A DNA stretch of 64,000 bases from Geoalkalibacter subterraneus (GTDB taxonomy: Bacteria > Desulfobacterota > Desulfuromonadia > Desulfuromonadales > Geoalkalibacteraceae), in contig NZ_CP010311.1 in assembly GCF_000827125.1 (NCBI RefSeq), forward strand, positions 1,860,001-1,924,000. The letters are read 5' to 3'. Under the pieces are notes generated by a model, which had not been told where the DNA came from, made no database searches, and saw only the letters and a program-made list of their open reading frames with translations. Of the stretch, positions 40,778 to 50,300 are shown piece by piece (positions within the stretch are counted from its first letter, which is position 1; each line of letters begins with the position of its first letter). The position numbers and the translations under genes are program-made.

Positions 40778-42387
40778 GGCAGCAGCGCTCTCTTGTTCTG
40801 GGCAATGGGCACGCCCTTGCCGAGACCGCCCGGGGTGTAGAACCATTCGATGCCACTTTCGGAGCGGTAGGCGCTCAGGCCGCGCGGATGATAGAGAGGG
40901 ATCGCCGGCAGCTCGCGGGCGATGATCTCCTGCGCCTGCGCGACCAGTTCATGGCGCCTGCCAGGGTTCATTTCCGCCAGCTGCTTCTGCAGGAGATCCG
41001 TCAGGAGTGGACTGTCTTCGAAACGCGCGTTATTGAAATTGGAGCCGCCCCGGCCCGGCAGGATCATCTCGTTGAGAATGCGCGGATCGCCGGCAATCCC
41101 GCCGTGCCCCGAGAGGGCCAGATCGAAATCGAATCCGCTTATTTTCTGGTCGGCAGTGGTCTGTTCGAGGGTGAGCAGATCGACTTCCATGCCGATGGCT
41201 TGCAATTGTTGTTTAAGGATAAGACCGTCACGCTCGCCTCCCGTTCCTCCGGCCACGGTCATCCGGGTGCTGAGAAGCTGCACACGCAACGGCTTGCCGT
41301 CACGTTCCAGTACGCCGCCGTCGTTGCGGGTGAAGCCCAGCTCCGTCAGCAGCTCAAGGGCCCGAGCGGGATCGTGCCGGTAATGGGGAGTGTCGGGGTT
41401 GTAGAAAGGATGGTCGGCGGACAGCAGACCAAAAGAGGCCGCCTCGGCATGCCCGCGCTGGCTTTTTGCAATCAACTTGTCCCGGTCAATGGCATGAGCC
41501 AGAGCCTGGCGGAAACTGCGCTCCGAAAAAGGAAACCGCCGGTGATTGATCATCAGCTTGCGCACCCAACCTCTTTCATCCTCGATGATGCACATCCCTT
41601 CGCGCTTTAGCGGTTCGATCATCTCCGGACGGATCGCTGCCAGATCGGCCTGTCTCGTCGCGAGAGCCGCCAGGGGATTGGCCGAGCGCAGGTAAATCAG
41701 GCGCTGCACCCGGGGCGCTCCAAGGTGGTAATCCGCAAAAGCTTCGAAGAGATAGGTGCCGCGCACCTTATTGAAATCGCGAAACTGGTAAGGGCCGCTG
41801 CCGATGAACGCCTCCGGTGCATTGAACCGGCGCGGGTCATCGATATCCTGCCAGATGTGTTTCGGAATGATCGGCAGGGTGCCGCCGATCTCGGCCAGGA
41901 ACGGCGCATAGGGGCGGCGGGGGTAAAGCTGCACACTGTGGGGAGACAACACCTCGACCTTTTCAACAACGCTGGTGTCGGCCCAGGGGTAGGGGTGCTT
42001 CTCGTAGTAGGCGAAGCTGAAGGCCACATCGTCTGCCGTCACGGGGCGCCCGTCGTGCCAGCGCGCCTTCTCATCCAGGTTGAAGATCCAGGTACCCTCT
42101 TTTTCTTCATAGGACCATGAAGCGGCCAGGGATGGGACGAAAGAACCGTTGCGGTCTTTCCAGACCAGCGTGTCGAACACCCAGCTCATGCGGACATAGC
42201 CAGAGCCGCGCGGATAGTGACGGAAAGGATTGGGTGCGCCATGGTCGCCGCGATCGTCGGCGATGCGGATCTCGTTCGGCAGGGAACCTGAATTTTTCAG
42301 CTTTTCGCAGGGTTGTGCACTTGCGTCTAAAGCACAGGTAAATAGCAGAAGGCAAAGCGCACAGATTGATTCCGTGACAGGATTCAT
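40774..42387 (-). CDS. ABC transporter substrate-binding protein (SBP family 5)
   Basis: A 537-residue periplasmic protein. Signal peptide NPVTESICALCLLLFTCALD-ASAQ; the family 5 landmarks VPSLAASWSYEEKEGTWIF, FNLDEKARWHDGRPVTADDV and IGSGPYQFRDFNKVRGTYL follow. Binding proteins of this family take peptides, nickel chelates, opines or sugars; the ligand cannot be told here. Confidence 0.88.
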   Translation of the reverse strand: MNPVTESICALCLLLFTCALDASAQPCEKLKNSGSLPNEIRIADDRGDHGAPNPFRHYPRGSGYVRMSWVFDTLVWKDRNGSFVPSLAASWSYEEKEGTWIFNLDEKARWHDGRPVTADDVAFSFAYYEKHPYPWADTSVVEKVEVLSPHSVQLYPRRPYAPFLAEIGGTLPIIPKHIWQDIDDPRRFNAPEAFIGSGPYQFRDFNKVRGTYLFEAFADYHLGAPRVQRLIYLRSANPLAALATRQADLAAIRPEMIEPLKREGMCIIEDERGWVRKLMINHRRFPFSERSFRQALAHAIDRDKLIAKSQRGHAEAASFGLLSADHPFYNPDTPHYRHDPARALELLTELGFTRNDGGVLERDGKPLRVQLLSTRMTVAGGTGGERDGLILKQQLQAIGMEVDLLTLEQTTADQKISGFDFDLALSGHGGIAGDPRILNEMILPGRGGSNFNNARFEDSPLLTDLLQKQLAEMNPGRRHELVAQAQEIIARELPAIPLYHPRGLSAYRSESGIEWFYTPGGLGKGVPIAQNKRALLP

Positions 42388-42404
42388 TACGGCTGCATTT
42401 CTAC

Positions 42405-44624
42405 TCAGAATTGTATCGAAGCTGTCAGAATCGTGGTCATGGGCGCACCCGGATAAAAAGTCGTTGCGCCGGCCAGAGAAGCATCAAGCTCATCAATAAC
42501 GGCCGTGTATCTGCGGTCGAACAGGTTGTTGAGTTCCAGAGAAATTCGAATCTGCTCGCCGATACCGGGGTTATGAAAGGTATAGCTGCCCCGCAGGTCA
42601 AAAACAGTATAGGAGCTTACCCGCTGGCGGTGTTCCATATCCGCATAACGCTCACCGATATAGCGCAGCATGGGGGAGATCTCGAAATGACCCGGGGTCC
42701 AGATGATCCCGGCGCGCAACTGTTCGCGTGGTGTCGCAACGACCTGGCGCCCGTCGGCATCGACTCTGCGGCCTGCAAACGTCAGATCATCATCATAGGT
42801 CAGGACCGTGTATGTCAGATTGCAGAAGAGCGTAATATTCTCGGCAGGGTAGAGATTAGCTTCAAGATCGATTCCGTAGCCGGTCGCTTCGCCGACGTTC
42901 TGCTGATAGTTAAGACCGACGCGTGGATCGTAAACGGTGGTCAGCAGGTTTTTATGGCGGGCAAAGAACAGGGTCGGTGCGAGATCGAACCATTCCCCCA
43001 GGTACCGCGCGCCAAGATCGACAGTGTGCGATCTCTCCATGGCGTATCCGTCGAACAGTTTCTGCAGGGTGATCTCCTGTCCCTGAAAGGTTTCACGATG
43101 GGTGTTGTACAGGTTGACCAGAGGCATGTAGGCGTAGGGGCGGATAAAGTTTTTGCCGTAGCTTGCATAAATGCTCAGACTGGGGTTCAGATCGAAGGAT
43201 GCTCCCAGGGTCGGCAGCCAGATGTCGTAAGTGGTTTCGCTGCGGCTCAAATCGGCCGCCGGCTTCAAGTCAAAATCAGGCCCTGAGCCTGTCACATAGC
43301 CATCGGCTGCGGCGTCTTCAAAGTGAAAGTATTTAAGCCCTGCCTGCCAGTTGAAAGATCCTGAACCACCGGAGAATTTAAGGTAGGGGCTGTTGATGTA
43401 GCTTGTCCCGCCGGAGGCCAGGATTCCCATGCCGCGATAATCGAGACCATCGGGTGTCACCGCGAAATTGCGACTGAAAATATCCATGTCCAGGCTCTCG
43501 AAATGATGCCCGGCCACGGTCTGGATACCGGGCAGATCGGCACGGACTTCTGCGATCACTCCCTTGCGTTCGATCTCCCGATTGCGCTGCTGTACCAGGG
43601 CGCCCTTGGCGGGGTTGCCCTGCAGCACACGGGTGTCCTCCTTGGAGTAAAAAGGCTTGACGCTGACATGAAGCACATCGGACGGATCGAAGGTGAGGGT
43701 GGAGATCAGGTCGCGGTTGCGGTAGCTGCCGCGATTGTACTGATAATAATAGACGTCTTCAGTCGGATTGCCGCTCAGCTCTTCGTTGAAATCCTTGCGG
43801 TAATTGTCATCGAGATTGCGGATCTCTTCAAAGTTCAGGGGCCGGTACAGGTGCTGGTCGAGGTCGTTGTGATTGTACCAGAGCTTGACTTCCGCATGTT
43901 CGCCGAGGGGCTGTGCCAGCCCCAGATTGGTGTTGTGGCGAGGTCCAAGTTCCCCGGGCCCACGCCATTTGTCTGCATCGGTATAGGAGTAGGAGCCTGA
44001 CAGGCGGGTTTGCGTTTCGAGCAGTTCTCCACTGTCGAGACGGCCAAAAGTGCGATTGTAGCTGTGCGATCCCAGGCTCTGCTTGAATTGCAGGCCGGCG
44101 TCTTTCTGCGGCCACAACGGGTGCAGCACGATCGCGCCGCCGCGGGAGCCGACCCCGGTGCCGATATCCCCCGGTACTGCCCCCTTGTAGACCGAAATGG
44201 CTTCGATGTTTTCCATATCGTAGAGGTAGTCGCGCGGCCCGATCGGATTGCCTCCGTAGTTTGGAACCCCTTCAACTGTCATCGCGCCCAGTCGCCCAGG
44301 CACGCCACGGATGCGAAGGTCGTTCTGTTCAGCTGCCAGACCGTATCCATCACTGCTGGACAGATTGACGCCGGGCAGCAGGTTAAGTGCTTCATGCACG
44401 CTGGTGCTGGCCCGCTCTCCCTGCAGGCGTATGCCGTCACGGGTGATTTCACTGCCGGTGTAGACCGTTTCACTGGCCTGGCGGGTGGGGATGATCAATT
44501 TCTGCCCAACAACCGACAGAGTGGGCAGTGCTGTCGATTGTTCGGCAAAGACATGACATGGATGCAGCAGAAAGAGAAAAAAAAATGGTAATACGACAAA
44601 CCATTCCAGAGCATAATGGTACAT
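42405..44624 (-). CDS. TonB-dependent outer membrane receptor
   Basis: A 739-residue receptor. Signal peptide (WFVVLPFFFLFLLHPCHVFA), a TonB-box-like segment (LPTLSVVGQKL), plug domain (GVNLSSSDGYGLAAEQNDLR, IRGVPGRLGAMTVEGVPNYG), then a 22-strand barrel ending ...ASIQF with the terminal Phe. ATG 44624 follows GGGAG. It is 17 bp from the binding-protein gene, so receptor and ABC system probably import one ligand across both membranes. Confidence 0.9.
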   Translation of the reverse strand: MYHYALEWFVVLPFFFLFLLHPCHVFAEQSTALPTLSVVGQKLIIPTRQASETVYTGSEITRDGIRLQGERASTSVHEALNLLPGVNLSSSDGYGLAAEQNDLRIRGVPGRLGAMTVEGVPNYGGNPIGPRDYLYDMENIEAISVYKGAVPGDIGTGVGSRGGAIVLHPLWPQKDAGLQFKQSLGSHSYNRTFGRLDSGELLETQTRLSGSYSYTDADKWRGPGELGPRHNTNLGLAQPLGEHAEVKLWYNHNDLDQHLYRPLNFEEIRNLDDNYRKDFNEELSGNPTEDVYYYQYNRGSYRNRDLISTLTFDPSDVLHVSVKPFYSKEDTRVLQGNPAKGALVQQRNREIERKGVIAEVRADLPGIQTVAGHHFESLDMDIFSRNFAVTPDGLDYRGMGILASGGTSYINSPYLKFSGGSGSFNWQAGLKYFHFEDAAADGYVTGSGPDFDLKPAADLSRSETTYDIWLPTLGASFDLNPSLSIYASYGKNFIRPYAYMPLVNLYNTHRETFQGQEITLQKLFDGYAMERSHTVDLGARYLGEWFDLAPTLFFARHKNLLTTVYDPRVGLNYQQNVGEATGYGIDLEANLYPAENITLFCNLTYTVLTYDDDLTFAGRRVDADGRQVVATPREQLRAGIIWTPGHFEISPMLRYIGERYADMEHRQRVSSYTVFDLRGSYTFHNPGIGEQIRISLELNNLFDRRYTAVIDELDASLAGATTFYPGAPMTTILTASIQF

Positions 44625-44657
44625 GGACAACTCCCTTAACCCCCATAAAAGCATGTA

Positions 44658-44684
44658 GTGCTACGAAATAAAAATTCGTGTAAC
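44658..44684 (-). promoter_or_regulatory. Candidate operator upstream of the TonB receptor operon
   Basis: ACGAA-N7-TTCGT (44663-44679) lies at the centre of an imperfect 27-bp palindrome with outer arms GTGCTAC and GTGTAAC. It is 34 bp from the receptor start. A metal-responsive regulator is plausible but no specific one is shown. Confidence 0.35.
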
Positions 44685-44832
44685 CATAGCGTTTTTATTG
44701 TACGGGGTCAAGGGTGGGTTTAAGTCTGTTATGCCCTTGGGGAATTATCGGATTGATATTGACGTCAAATGTGTCTAAATACTGGAAAGCACAGGTTGAC
44801 TTACCTCTTTCTGCAAGGAATGCCGAATTGTT

Positions 44833-46686
44833 ATGACTTTTGATCAGATGCTGATTATTGCCGTGCTGCTGTTGACCATGGCGGTTTTCATCCGAGGGCA
44901 CAGACGCCATGATCTTGTCGCCATGGGCGCATTGCTCGCGTGCGTTGTTTTTGGTCTGGTTCCAGGTGAAGAGGCTTTTTCAGGTTTCGGACATCCGGCG
45001 GTGATTACTGTCGCCTGTGTGCTGGTGCTGGGTCATGGACTGCAGATCACTGGTGCCGTCGATGAAATGACAAGACGGGTGCTGCCCGCCTCGGCGGGAC
45101 CAACCGTAAGCCTCTTGGCCCTCTGTTCCTTAGTGGCGGGTCTTTCGGGGATTATGAACAATGTCGGTGCCATGGCACTGCTGATGCCCGTCGCTATACA
45201 GATGGCTGAAAAGCAGAAACTCCCACCTGGGAAAGTTCTCATGCCGCTTGCGTTCTGCTCCATCCTGGGTGGCATGACCACCATGATCGGCACCCCGCCG
45301 AACCTGATTGTTGCTGGGTTTCGCGCGGAGGCAGGTCCCGGTGGTTTCGGTCTGTTTGATTACACCCCTGTGGGGCTGTCTGTGGCCGTGGTGGGAATCT
45401 TGTTCATTGCCCTGGCGGGGCGGCGCCTGGTGCCGGACCGGCAGCAGTCCGATCTGGACCGCTTCGATATGGGGAAGTATCTGAGCGAAATCAGGGTTGA
45501 TGAAGACAGCAAGGTTATCGGCAAGAGGTTGCGCGATGTTGAAAATATGCTTGAAGGTGCCGATGCTCAGATCGTGGGTTTGGTTCGTTACGATCTTCGA
45601 GTCTCTGCACCAAATCCCTGGCATCTGCTGCGCGAGGGAGACATCCTGACGATTGAAGCCGATCCTGAAGCTCTTACTTCGGCATTGAGCGAGTTGAACC
45701 TGAAGCTTGAAGAGGATGTTTCGCCCGACGAAGGCGAGGAAGAAGAGGGTAGAGATAAATCTTCCGAGCGTTTAGGGAACGGAGGTAAGGACAAAAAGGA
45801 AGAGAAGGAAAAAGAAAAATCTTCGACCGAAGAAATTTTTATTCAAGAGATGGTTGTAAGACCTGGCGCTCAGCTGATCGGCCGAACAGCCAGTGATATT
45901 GAGTTACGCTCCCGTTACGGCATTAACCTGCTTGCCATTTCACGTCAGGGGCGCCGCTCCATTAAACGTCTCCGGTCTACCGTGATTCAACCGGGTGACG
46001 TGCTCTTAATGCGTGGCATGCCCCAGGCCCTGACCGGCTTCGGCAATACGTACGGCTGTCTGCCTCTGGCTACGCGCGACATTCGGGTCCCGAAAAAGGG
46101 TCAGTCTATTCTTGCGGCCGGCGTAATGGCGGCAGCCATACTCGCAACCGCGCTGGGGATACTGCCTGTGGCCATATCTTTTGCCGGGGCTGTTCTTGCA
46201 TTCATCGTTCTACACATCGTGCCGCTGCGGTCGCTTTATAGCGCTATTGACTGGTCTGTCATCGTTCTACTTGGTGCCATGCTGCCGGTCGCGCACGCCA
46301 TGGATTCCACCGGCACAGCGGATCTCATTGCTAGTTTTTTTATTGACAACGTTGCCCAGGGCAATGCAGTCATCGGTCTGACAGTGATCCTGATCGTCAC
46401 CATGGTCCTGACGGATTTCATGAACAACGCCGCCACTGCCGCATTGATGTGCCCTCTGGCTCTGAGCACGGCTGCGCAGCTTCAGGTCAACCCCGACAGC
46501 TTTCTCATGGCAGTCGCCGTCGGCGCATCCTGCGCTTTTCTGACCCCTATCGGCCATCAGAACAACACACTGATTCTCGGGCCGGGTGGGTTTCGTTTCG
46601 GCGACTACTGGCCTCTGGGTCTGCCGACAGAAGTGCTTGTGGTCCTCGTCAGTGTTCCCATGCTGCTGTGGGTCTGGCCGCTGTAA
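44833..46686 (+). CDS. SLC13-family permease with TrkA-C domains
   Basis: A 617-residue carrier. Membrane half: MNNVGAMALLMPVAIQMAEK, LGGMTTMIGTPPNLIVAGF, and at the C-terminus MNNAATAALMCPLALSTAAQ. The middle holds two TrkA_C-type domains joined by a long charged linker (DEGEEEEGRDKSSE, then KKEEKEKEKSS). SLC13-type carriers move sulfate, dicarboxylates or similar anions. It is divergent from the TonB operon. Confidence 0.85.
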   Translation: MTFDQMLIIAVLLLTMAVFIRGHRRHDLVAMGALLACVVFGLVPGEEAFSGFGHPAVITVACVLVLGHGLQITGAVDEMTRRVLPASAGPTVSLLALCSLVAGLSGIMNNVGAMALLMPVAIQMAEKQKLPPGKVLMPLAFCSILGGMTTMIGTPPNLIVAGFRAEAGPGGFGLFDYTPVGLSVAVVGILFIALAGRRLVPDRQQSDLDRFDMGKYLSEIRVDEDSKVIGKRLRDVENMLEGADAQIVGLVRYDLRVSAPNPWHLLREGDILTIEADPEALTSALSELNLKLEEDVSPDEGEEEEGRDKSSERLGNGGKDKKEEKEKEKSSTEEIFIQEMVVRPGAQLIGRTASDIELRSRYGINLLAISRQGRRSIKRLRSTVIQPGDVLLMRGMPQALTGFGNTYGCLPLATRDIRVPKKGQSILAAGVMAAAILATALGILPVAISFAGAVLAFIVLHIVPLRSLYSAIDWSVIVLLGAMLPVAHAMDSTGTADLIASFFIDNVAQGNAVIGLTVILIVTMVLTDFMNNAATAALMCPLALSTAAQLQVNPDSFLMAVAVGASCAFLTPIGHQNNTLILGPGGFRFGDYWPLGLPTEVLVVLVSVPMLLWVWPL

Positions 46687-46701
46687 AGGATCGATAAGAA
46701 C

Positions 46702-46860
46702 ATGAATAGGATGATTTGCTATTGCTTCAATTACACGGAAAATGACATTCGCGATGATGTGCTTCAAAATCATGGTCGATCGTCAATTCTTGAAAAGATC
46801 GCTGCAGAAAAACAAAAGGGGGCATGTCAATGCCCAACGAAACATCCCGAAGGGCGGTGA
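46702..46860 (+). CDS. Mini metal- or Fe-S-binding protein (CxC...CxC)
   Basis: A 52-residue protein: CYCFNYTENDIRDDVLQNHG near the start and CQCPTKHPEGR at the end, so two CxC pairs about 35 residues apart. This is the layout of CopZ N-terminal and BFD-like [2Fe-2S] or zinc-binding domains. It starts 15 bp after the SLC13 stop and is probably cotranscribed. Too short to be caught by ordinary length cut-offs. Confidence 0.65.
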   Translation: MNRMICYCFNYTENDIRDDVLQNHGRSSILEKIAAEKQKGACQCPTKHPEGR

Positions 46861-46911
46861 TGTCTTCCGGACGTTCACCGTGTTGTGAACGAAATAAATA
46901 CATAAGGTAAT

Positions 46912-46930
46912 CCCCCGGCTTTGCCGGGGG
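46912..46930. terminator. GC-rich hairpin, possible terminator
   Basis: CCCCCGGC / GCCGGGGG with a TTT loop, no strong T run after it. It lies between the mini protein and the methyltransferase gene. Confidence 0.5.
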
Positions 46931-47032
46931 ACAGTCAATGTTTTCCCCGAAAACGGATAAAGGTCATTCTTATTGATGACGACCTCGGGCTTTAAAAATC
47001 TTGAATCTTAAACAATGCATGGAGACGTTGAA

Positions 47033-48031
47033 ATGAATCAAAAAAGCGAACCGGATCATCTTCTTGGAATTTCAGGAGCTTACTGGGAAACCTGCACACT
47101 GCACGCGGCGGTCAAGCTGGATATTTTTTCCGTCATTGGCGATAAAGTTCTCGACGCCGAAGGAGTTGCCCAATGCATAAATGCAGACACCAGGGCCACA
47201 GCCATGTTTCTCAACGCCCTGTGCGCCATGAGGCTGATGCGCAAAGAAGGGGAGACCTACCGTAATACGGAAGATGCACGTACCTTTCTGTGTAAAGAGT
47301 CCCCGCGTTACGTGGGGTATATGATCATGCATCACCATCACCTGATGGAATCCTGGATGCGTCTCGATGAAGCCGTAATATCCGGAGAATCGGTCTATCC
47401 CCTGATGATCCAGCATGATGAAGACAGCCGTCGCGAGAGCTTTCTTATGGGGATGTTCAATCTGGCGATGGGAATTGCGCCGGAACTGGTGCCGACCCTG
47501 GATCTGTCCGGCAAAACCCGACTTCTTGATCTGGGAGGGGGGCCTGGAACCTATGCCATCCATTTCTGCATGCACAATCCGCAGTTGGCCGGAACCGTCT
47601 TCGACCTGGCAACCACCCAGCCTTTCGCTGAACAGACGATTGCAAAATTTGACCTCTCGGATCGCGTAAAATTCTCCCCGGGAGATTTCCATACTGACGA
47701 CCTGGGTGGGCCTTACGATGTCGCCTGGCTCTCTCATATCCTGCATGGAGAGAGCCCTGAGGCCTGTCGCAAAATCATGGCCAAAGCTGCGGACGCCCTT
47801 GAGCCGGGGGGGATGATGATTATCCACGAGTTCATCCTCGACGACACCAAGGACGGCCCCCTGTTTCCCGCCCTGTTTTCACTGAACATGCTGGCAGTGA
47901 CTGACTCCGGGCAGTCTTATTCGGAAAAAGAGATCAGGGAGATGATGGAGGCGGCAGGGATTGGAGAGACCCACCGCACTGCTTACCGCGGTCCCACTGA
48001 TTCAAGTGTGCTGGTAGGAATAAAGAAGTAG
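47033..48031 (+). CDS. SAM-dependent O-methyltransferase (acetylserotonin type)
   Basis: A 332-residue enzyme. N-terminal dimerisation domain (HLLGISGAYWETCTLHAAVK), SAM loop LLDLGGGPGTYAIHF, SHILHGESPEACRKIMAKAA and EPGGMMIIHEFILDD. Such enzymes methylate hydroxyl groups on small aromatic or tailored metabolites. ATG 47033 has a GGAG 8 bp upstream; ATG 47015 is possible. Confidence 0.85.
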   Translation: MNQKSEPDHLLGISGAYWETCTLHAAVKLDIFSVIGDKVLDAEGVAQCINADTRATAMFLNALCAMRLMRKEGETYRNTEDARTFLCKESPRYVGYMIMHHHHLMESWMRLDEAVISGESVYPLMIQHDEDSRRESFLMGMFNLAMGIAPELVPTLDLSGKTRLLDLGGGPGTYAIHFCMHNPQLAGTVFDLATTQPFAEQTIAKFDLSDRVKFSPGDFHTDDLGGPYDVAWLSHILHGESPEACRKIMAKAADALEPGGMMIIHEFILDDTKDGPLFPALFSLNMLAVTDSGQSYSEKEIREMMEAAGIGETHRTAYRGPTDSSVLVGIKK

Positions 48032-48148
48032 GATTTTTGACCGGATGTGAAGAGCGGTTATTTTTTGGAAAAAATTAACGTGTCATAACGGTTTTACAAT
48101 ATTTTTGGGAGGTCGAGCAATCAGAATATCTGCCTGATTTTTATCAGT

Positions 48149-48508
48149 TTGACTTTTGCTTTGGGGTTGACGGCGTGCAGTGAACAAGAAATCCCTACGG
48201 AGAGGCGCTCGACGCAAAGCGCTTCAGCGGATGAGGCCGGGGGTTCGCAGGAAAAGACTGAACTGCAACGGGGCCAGACTCTGTTCGATCGGATGTGTGC
48301 CACCTGCCATGGATCCAGGGGCAATGAGCGAGGGACCCGTAAGGGGCCGTCGCTGCAGCGGGACGAATTCACTTATGGCAGAAACCTGGAGTCGGTCATG
48401 GAGAGCATTCGGGACGGACGCCCCAATGGTATGCCATTTTTCCATCACGCGTTGTCGGATGAGGAGCTTGAGGTTGTGGCGAGGTACGTTCTGAGTCTTG
48501 GCCAATGA
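48149..48508 (+). CDS. Lipoprotein-anchored monohaem cytochrome c
   Basis: A small c-type cytochrome: haem motif CATCHGSRGNERGTRKGPSL, the axial-Met region RPNGMPFFHHALSDEELEVV, and a lipobox GLTACSE. The signal peptide extends upstream in frame (NICLIFISLTFALGLTAC), but no ATG, GTG or TTG stands near the good GGGAGG site at 48107-48112. TTG 48149 is the first usable start and would leave a very short signal peptide. Either a rare start codon is used or the start was lost. Confidence 0.7.
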   Translation: MTFALGLTACSEQEIPTERRSTQSASADEAGGSQEKTELQRGQTLFDRMCATCHGSRGNERGTRKGPSLQRDEFTYGRNLESVMESIRDGRPNGMPFFHHALSDEELEVVARYVLSLGQ

Positions 48509-48529
48509 CGAAGTGTTGATTCGTCTGCC

Positions 48530-50026
48530 TCACTGTATCGGCGCAAAAAGGCGCGCGACTCGAACCGCCAGACGAAAAATAAAATGTCGCTCTTCAAGTT
48601 CTTTCGCAGAAGAGAGGCGCGAATCGGCAAAATCATGCAGGAACATCTCTTTGACTTCCTGTGCGAATTCTTCATCCTCCACTTCCAGCGTAATCTCGAA
48701 GTTGAGCCGAAAAGAGCGGTTGTCGAAATTGGCGGTACCGACGGCGCTTACGCTGTCATCGACCAATAAAGCTTTGTAATGGAGAAAACCGTTGGTGTGG
48801 CGATAAATTTCCACGCCGGCTTTCTCTAATTCAGCCACATAGGACCACCCCGACAGGTTCACCATGAAGTTGTCGCAGTTTTCGGGGATCAGGATGCGGA
48901 CATCCACTCCGCGCAAGGCTGCCATTTGCAGCGCGCTGACAATCTGTTCATCGGGCACGAAATAGGGGCTGGCGATCCAGAGTCGATGCGTTGCGTTGTT
49001 GATCATGTGAAGGAAATAAAGCGCGCAGGTTTCAAAACGATCAGCTGGACCGGTCGGCAGGACAAACACCTTGCGTGACTTTCCGGTGGAGGCAGCCTGC
49101 GGCGCCCAATCGAGGTCAGGAATGTCCCCGCTGGTCCAGTACCAGTCTTCCAGAAACGGAACTTGAACTGCCTGCACGGCGGGTCCTTCAACTTTGACCA
49201 TGGCATCGATCCAGGGTGAAAGTTTCGGGTCGGCATGCAGGTATTCCTCGCCAATATTGGCACCGCCAAGCCAGGCCTGGCGACCATCCACAACAACAAT
49301 CTTGCGGTGATTGCGGAAATTCAACTGAAAGGGACGAAAACGGTCCCGGGTGCTGATAAAGGAATGGACTTTGACCCCGCTCTGTCGCAGAGCATCAAGG
49401 TAGCTGTGCGGTAGCTTGCGGCTGCCGATCTGATCGTATAAAAACTTAACCCGCACGCCCCGCTGGGCCGCGGCAAGCATCTGCTGCTGGAGTTTTTTCC
49501 CAAGATCGTCATCTCTGACAATATAGAATTGCACCAGCAGGTAATCCTCCGCGCTTTCCATGCCGCGGAAAATGGACGAATAGATCTCCTCGCCGTTGCG
49601 CAACAATTGCACATCATTGCCCCTGGTGGTCGGGAGCCTGATCAGCCGTTCTAGAAAGTGTGCTTCTATATCCTGGTCGGGATCGGGAAAATCTTTTTTG
49701 GCCGAGTCGATAAATTGGCGTACAAAAGGGCTGGTCTCATCAATTCTGTCCTGCCGCTTTTTGACATATCCTTCAAATTTTGTACGACCGACAGCCCAGT
49801 AGGCAGGCACTGCCGCGTAGGGGATGGTATTGAGAGAAACCGCCCAGGCAATTGCTCCCTGTGCGGTGCGTGTTTCCATAACGGCCTGTACCGAGGTCAG
49901 GGCACCGGCGATGTGGGCCAAGGCCAAAAGCGCGGCGAAAAAACTTTTCCGGCGTCTCCTGGTAATTTCAGCCCATTTTTTCAGGGAATCTAAGAATTTT
50001 TCCAATTGAACCTGTAATAACCGCAT
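48530..50026 (-). CDS. cls: Cardiolipin synthase (phospholipase D family)
   Basis: A 498-residue protein with two N-terminal membrane segments and two HKD motifs: HRKIVVVDGRQAWLGGANIG and HYKALLVDDSVSAVGTANFD. This is the Cls layout: condensation of two phosphatidylglycerols at the inner membrane. GGAG precedes ATG 50026. Confidence 0.9.
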   Translation of the reverse strand: MRLLQVQLEKFLDSLKKWAEITRRRRKSFFAALLALAHIAGALTSVQAVMETRTAQGAIAWAVSLNTIPYAAVPAYWAVGRTKFEGYVKKRQDRIDETSPFVRQFIDSAKKDFPDPDQDIEAHFLERLIRLPTTRGNDVQLLRNGEEIYSSIFRGMESAEDYLLVQFYIVRDDDLGKKLQQQMLAAAQRGVRVKFLYDQIGSRKLPHSYLDALRQSGVKVHSFISTRDRFRPFQLNFRNHRKIVVVDGRQAWLGGANIGEEYLHADPKLSPWIDAMVKVEGPAVQAVQVPFLEDWYWTSGDIPDLDWAPQAASTGKSRKVFVLPTGPADRFETCALYFLHMINNATHRLWIASPYFVPDEQIVSALQMAALRGVDVRILIPENCDNFMVNLSGWSYVAELEKAGVEIYRHTNGFLHYKALLVDDSVSAVGTANFDNRSFRLNFEITLEVEDEEFAQEVKEMFLHDFADSRLSSAKELEERHFIFRLAVRVARLFAPIQ

Positions 50027-50300
50027 TCACTCTCCAGAATCCGGAAACCGGACCGTCAAGACATTGCATTGCGCCAAAAAGCAGTTTGACAAGAAAAGCT
50101 TGATCGAAAAGTAAGAATGTAACAAATAATCTGAGGAATGGAGCGAACAAAATCAGGGTGGTTAATATATCGACCGGCTTGATGCGTGTATATGGAGGCT
50201 TGCGGGATTCCATGAATTTCGTTAGATATAAGGTAGGTTTCTAAAACGAATGAGATATTATCCGCAGCAGAAAATAACGGAAGATCGGAGACATGACGTT

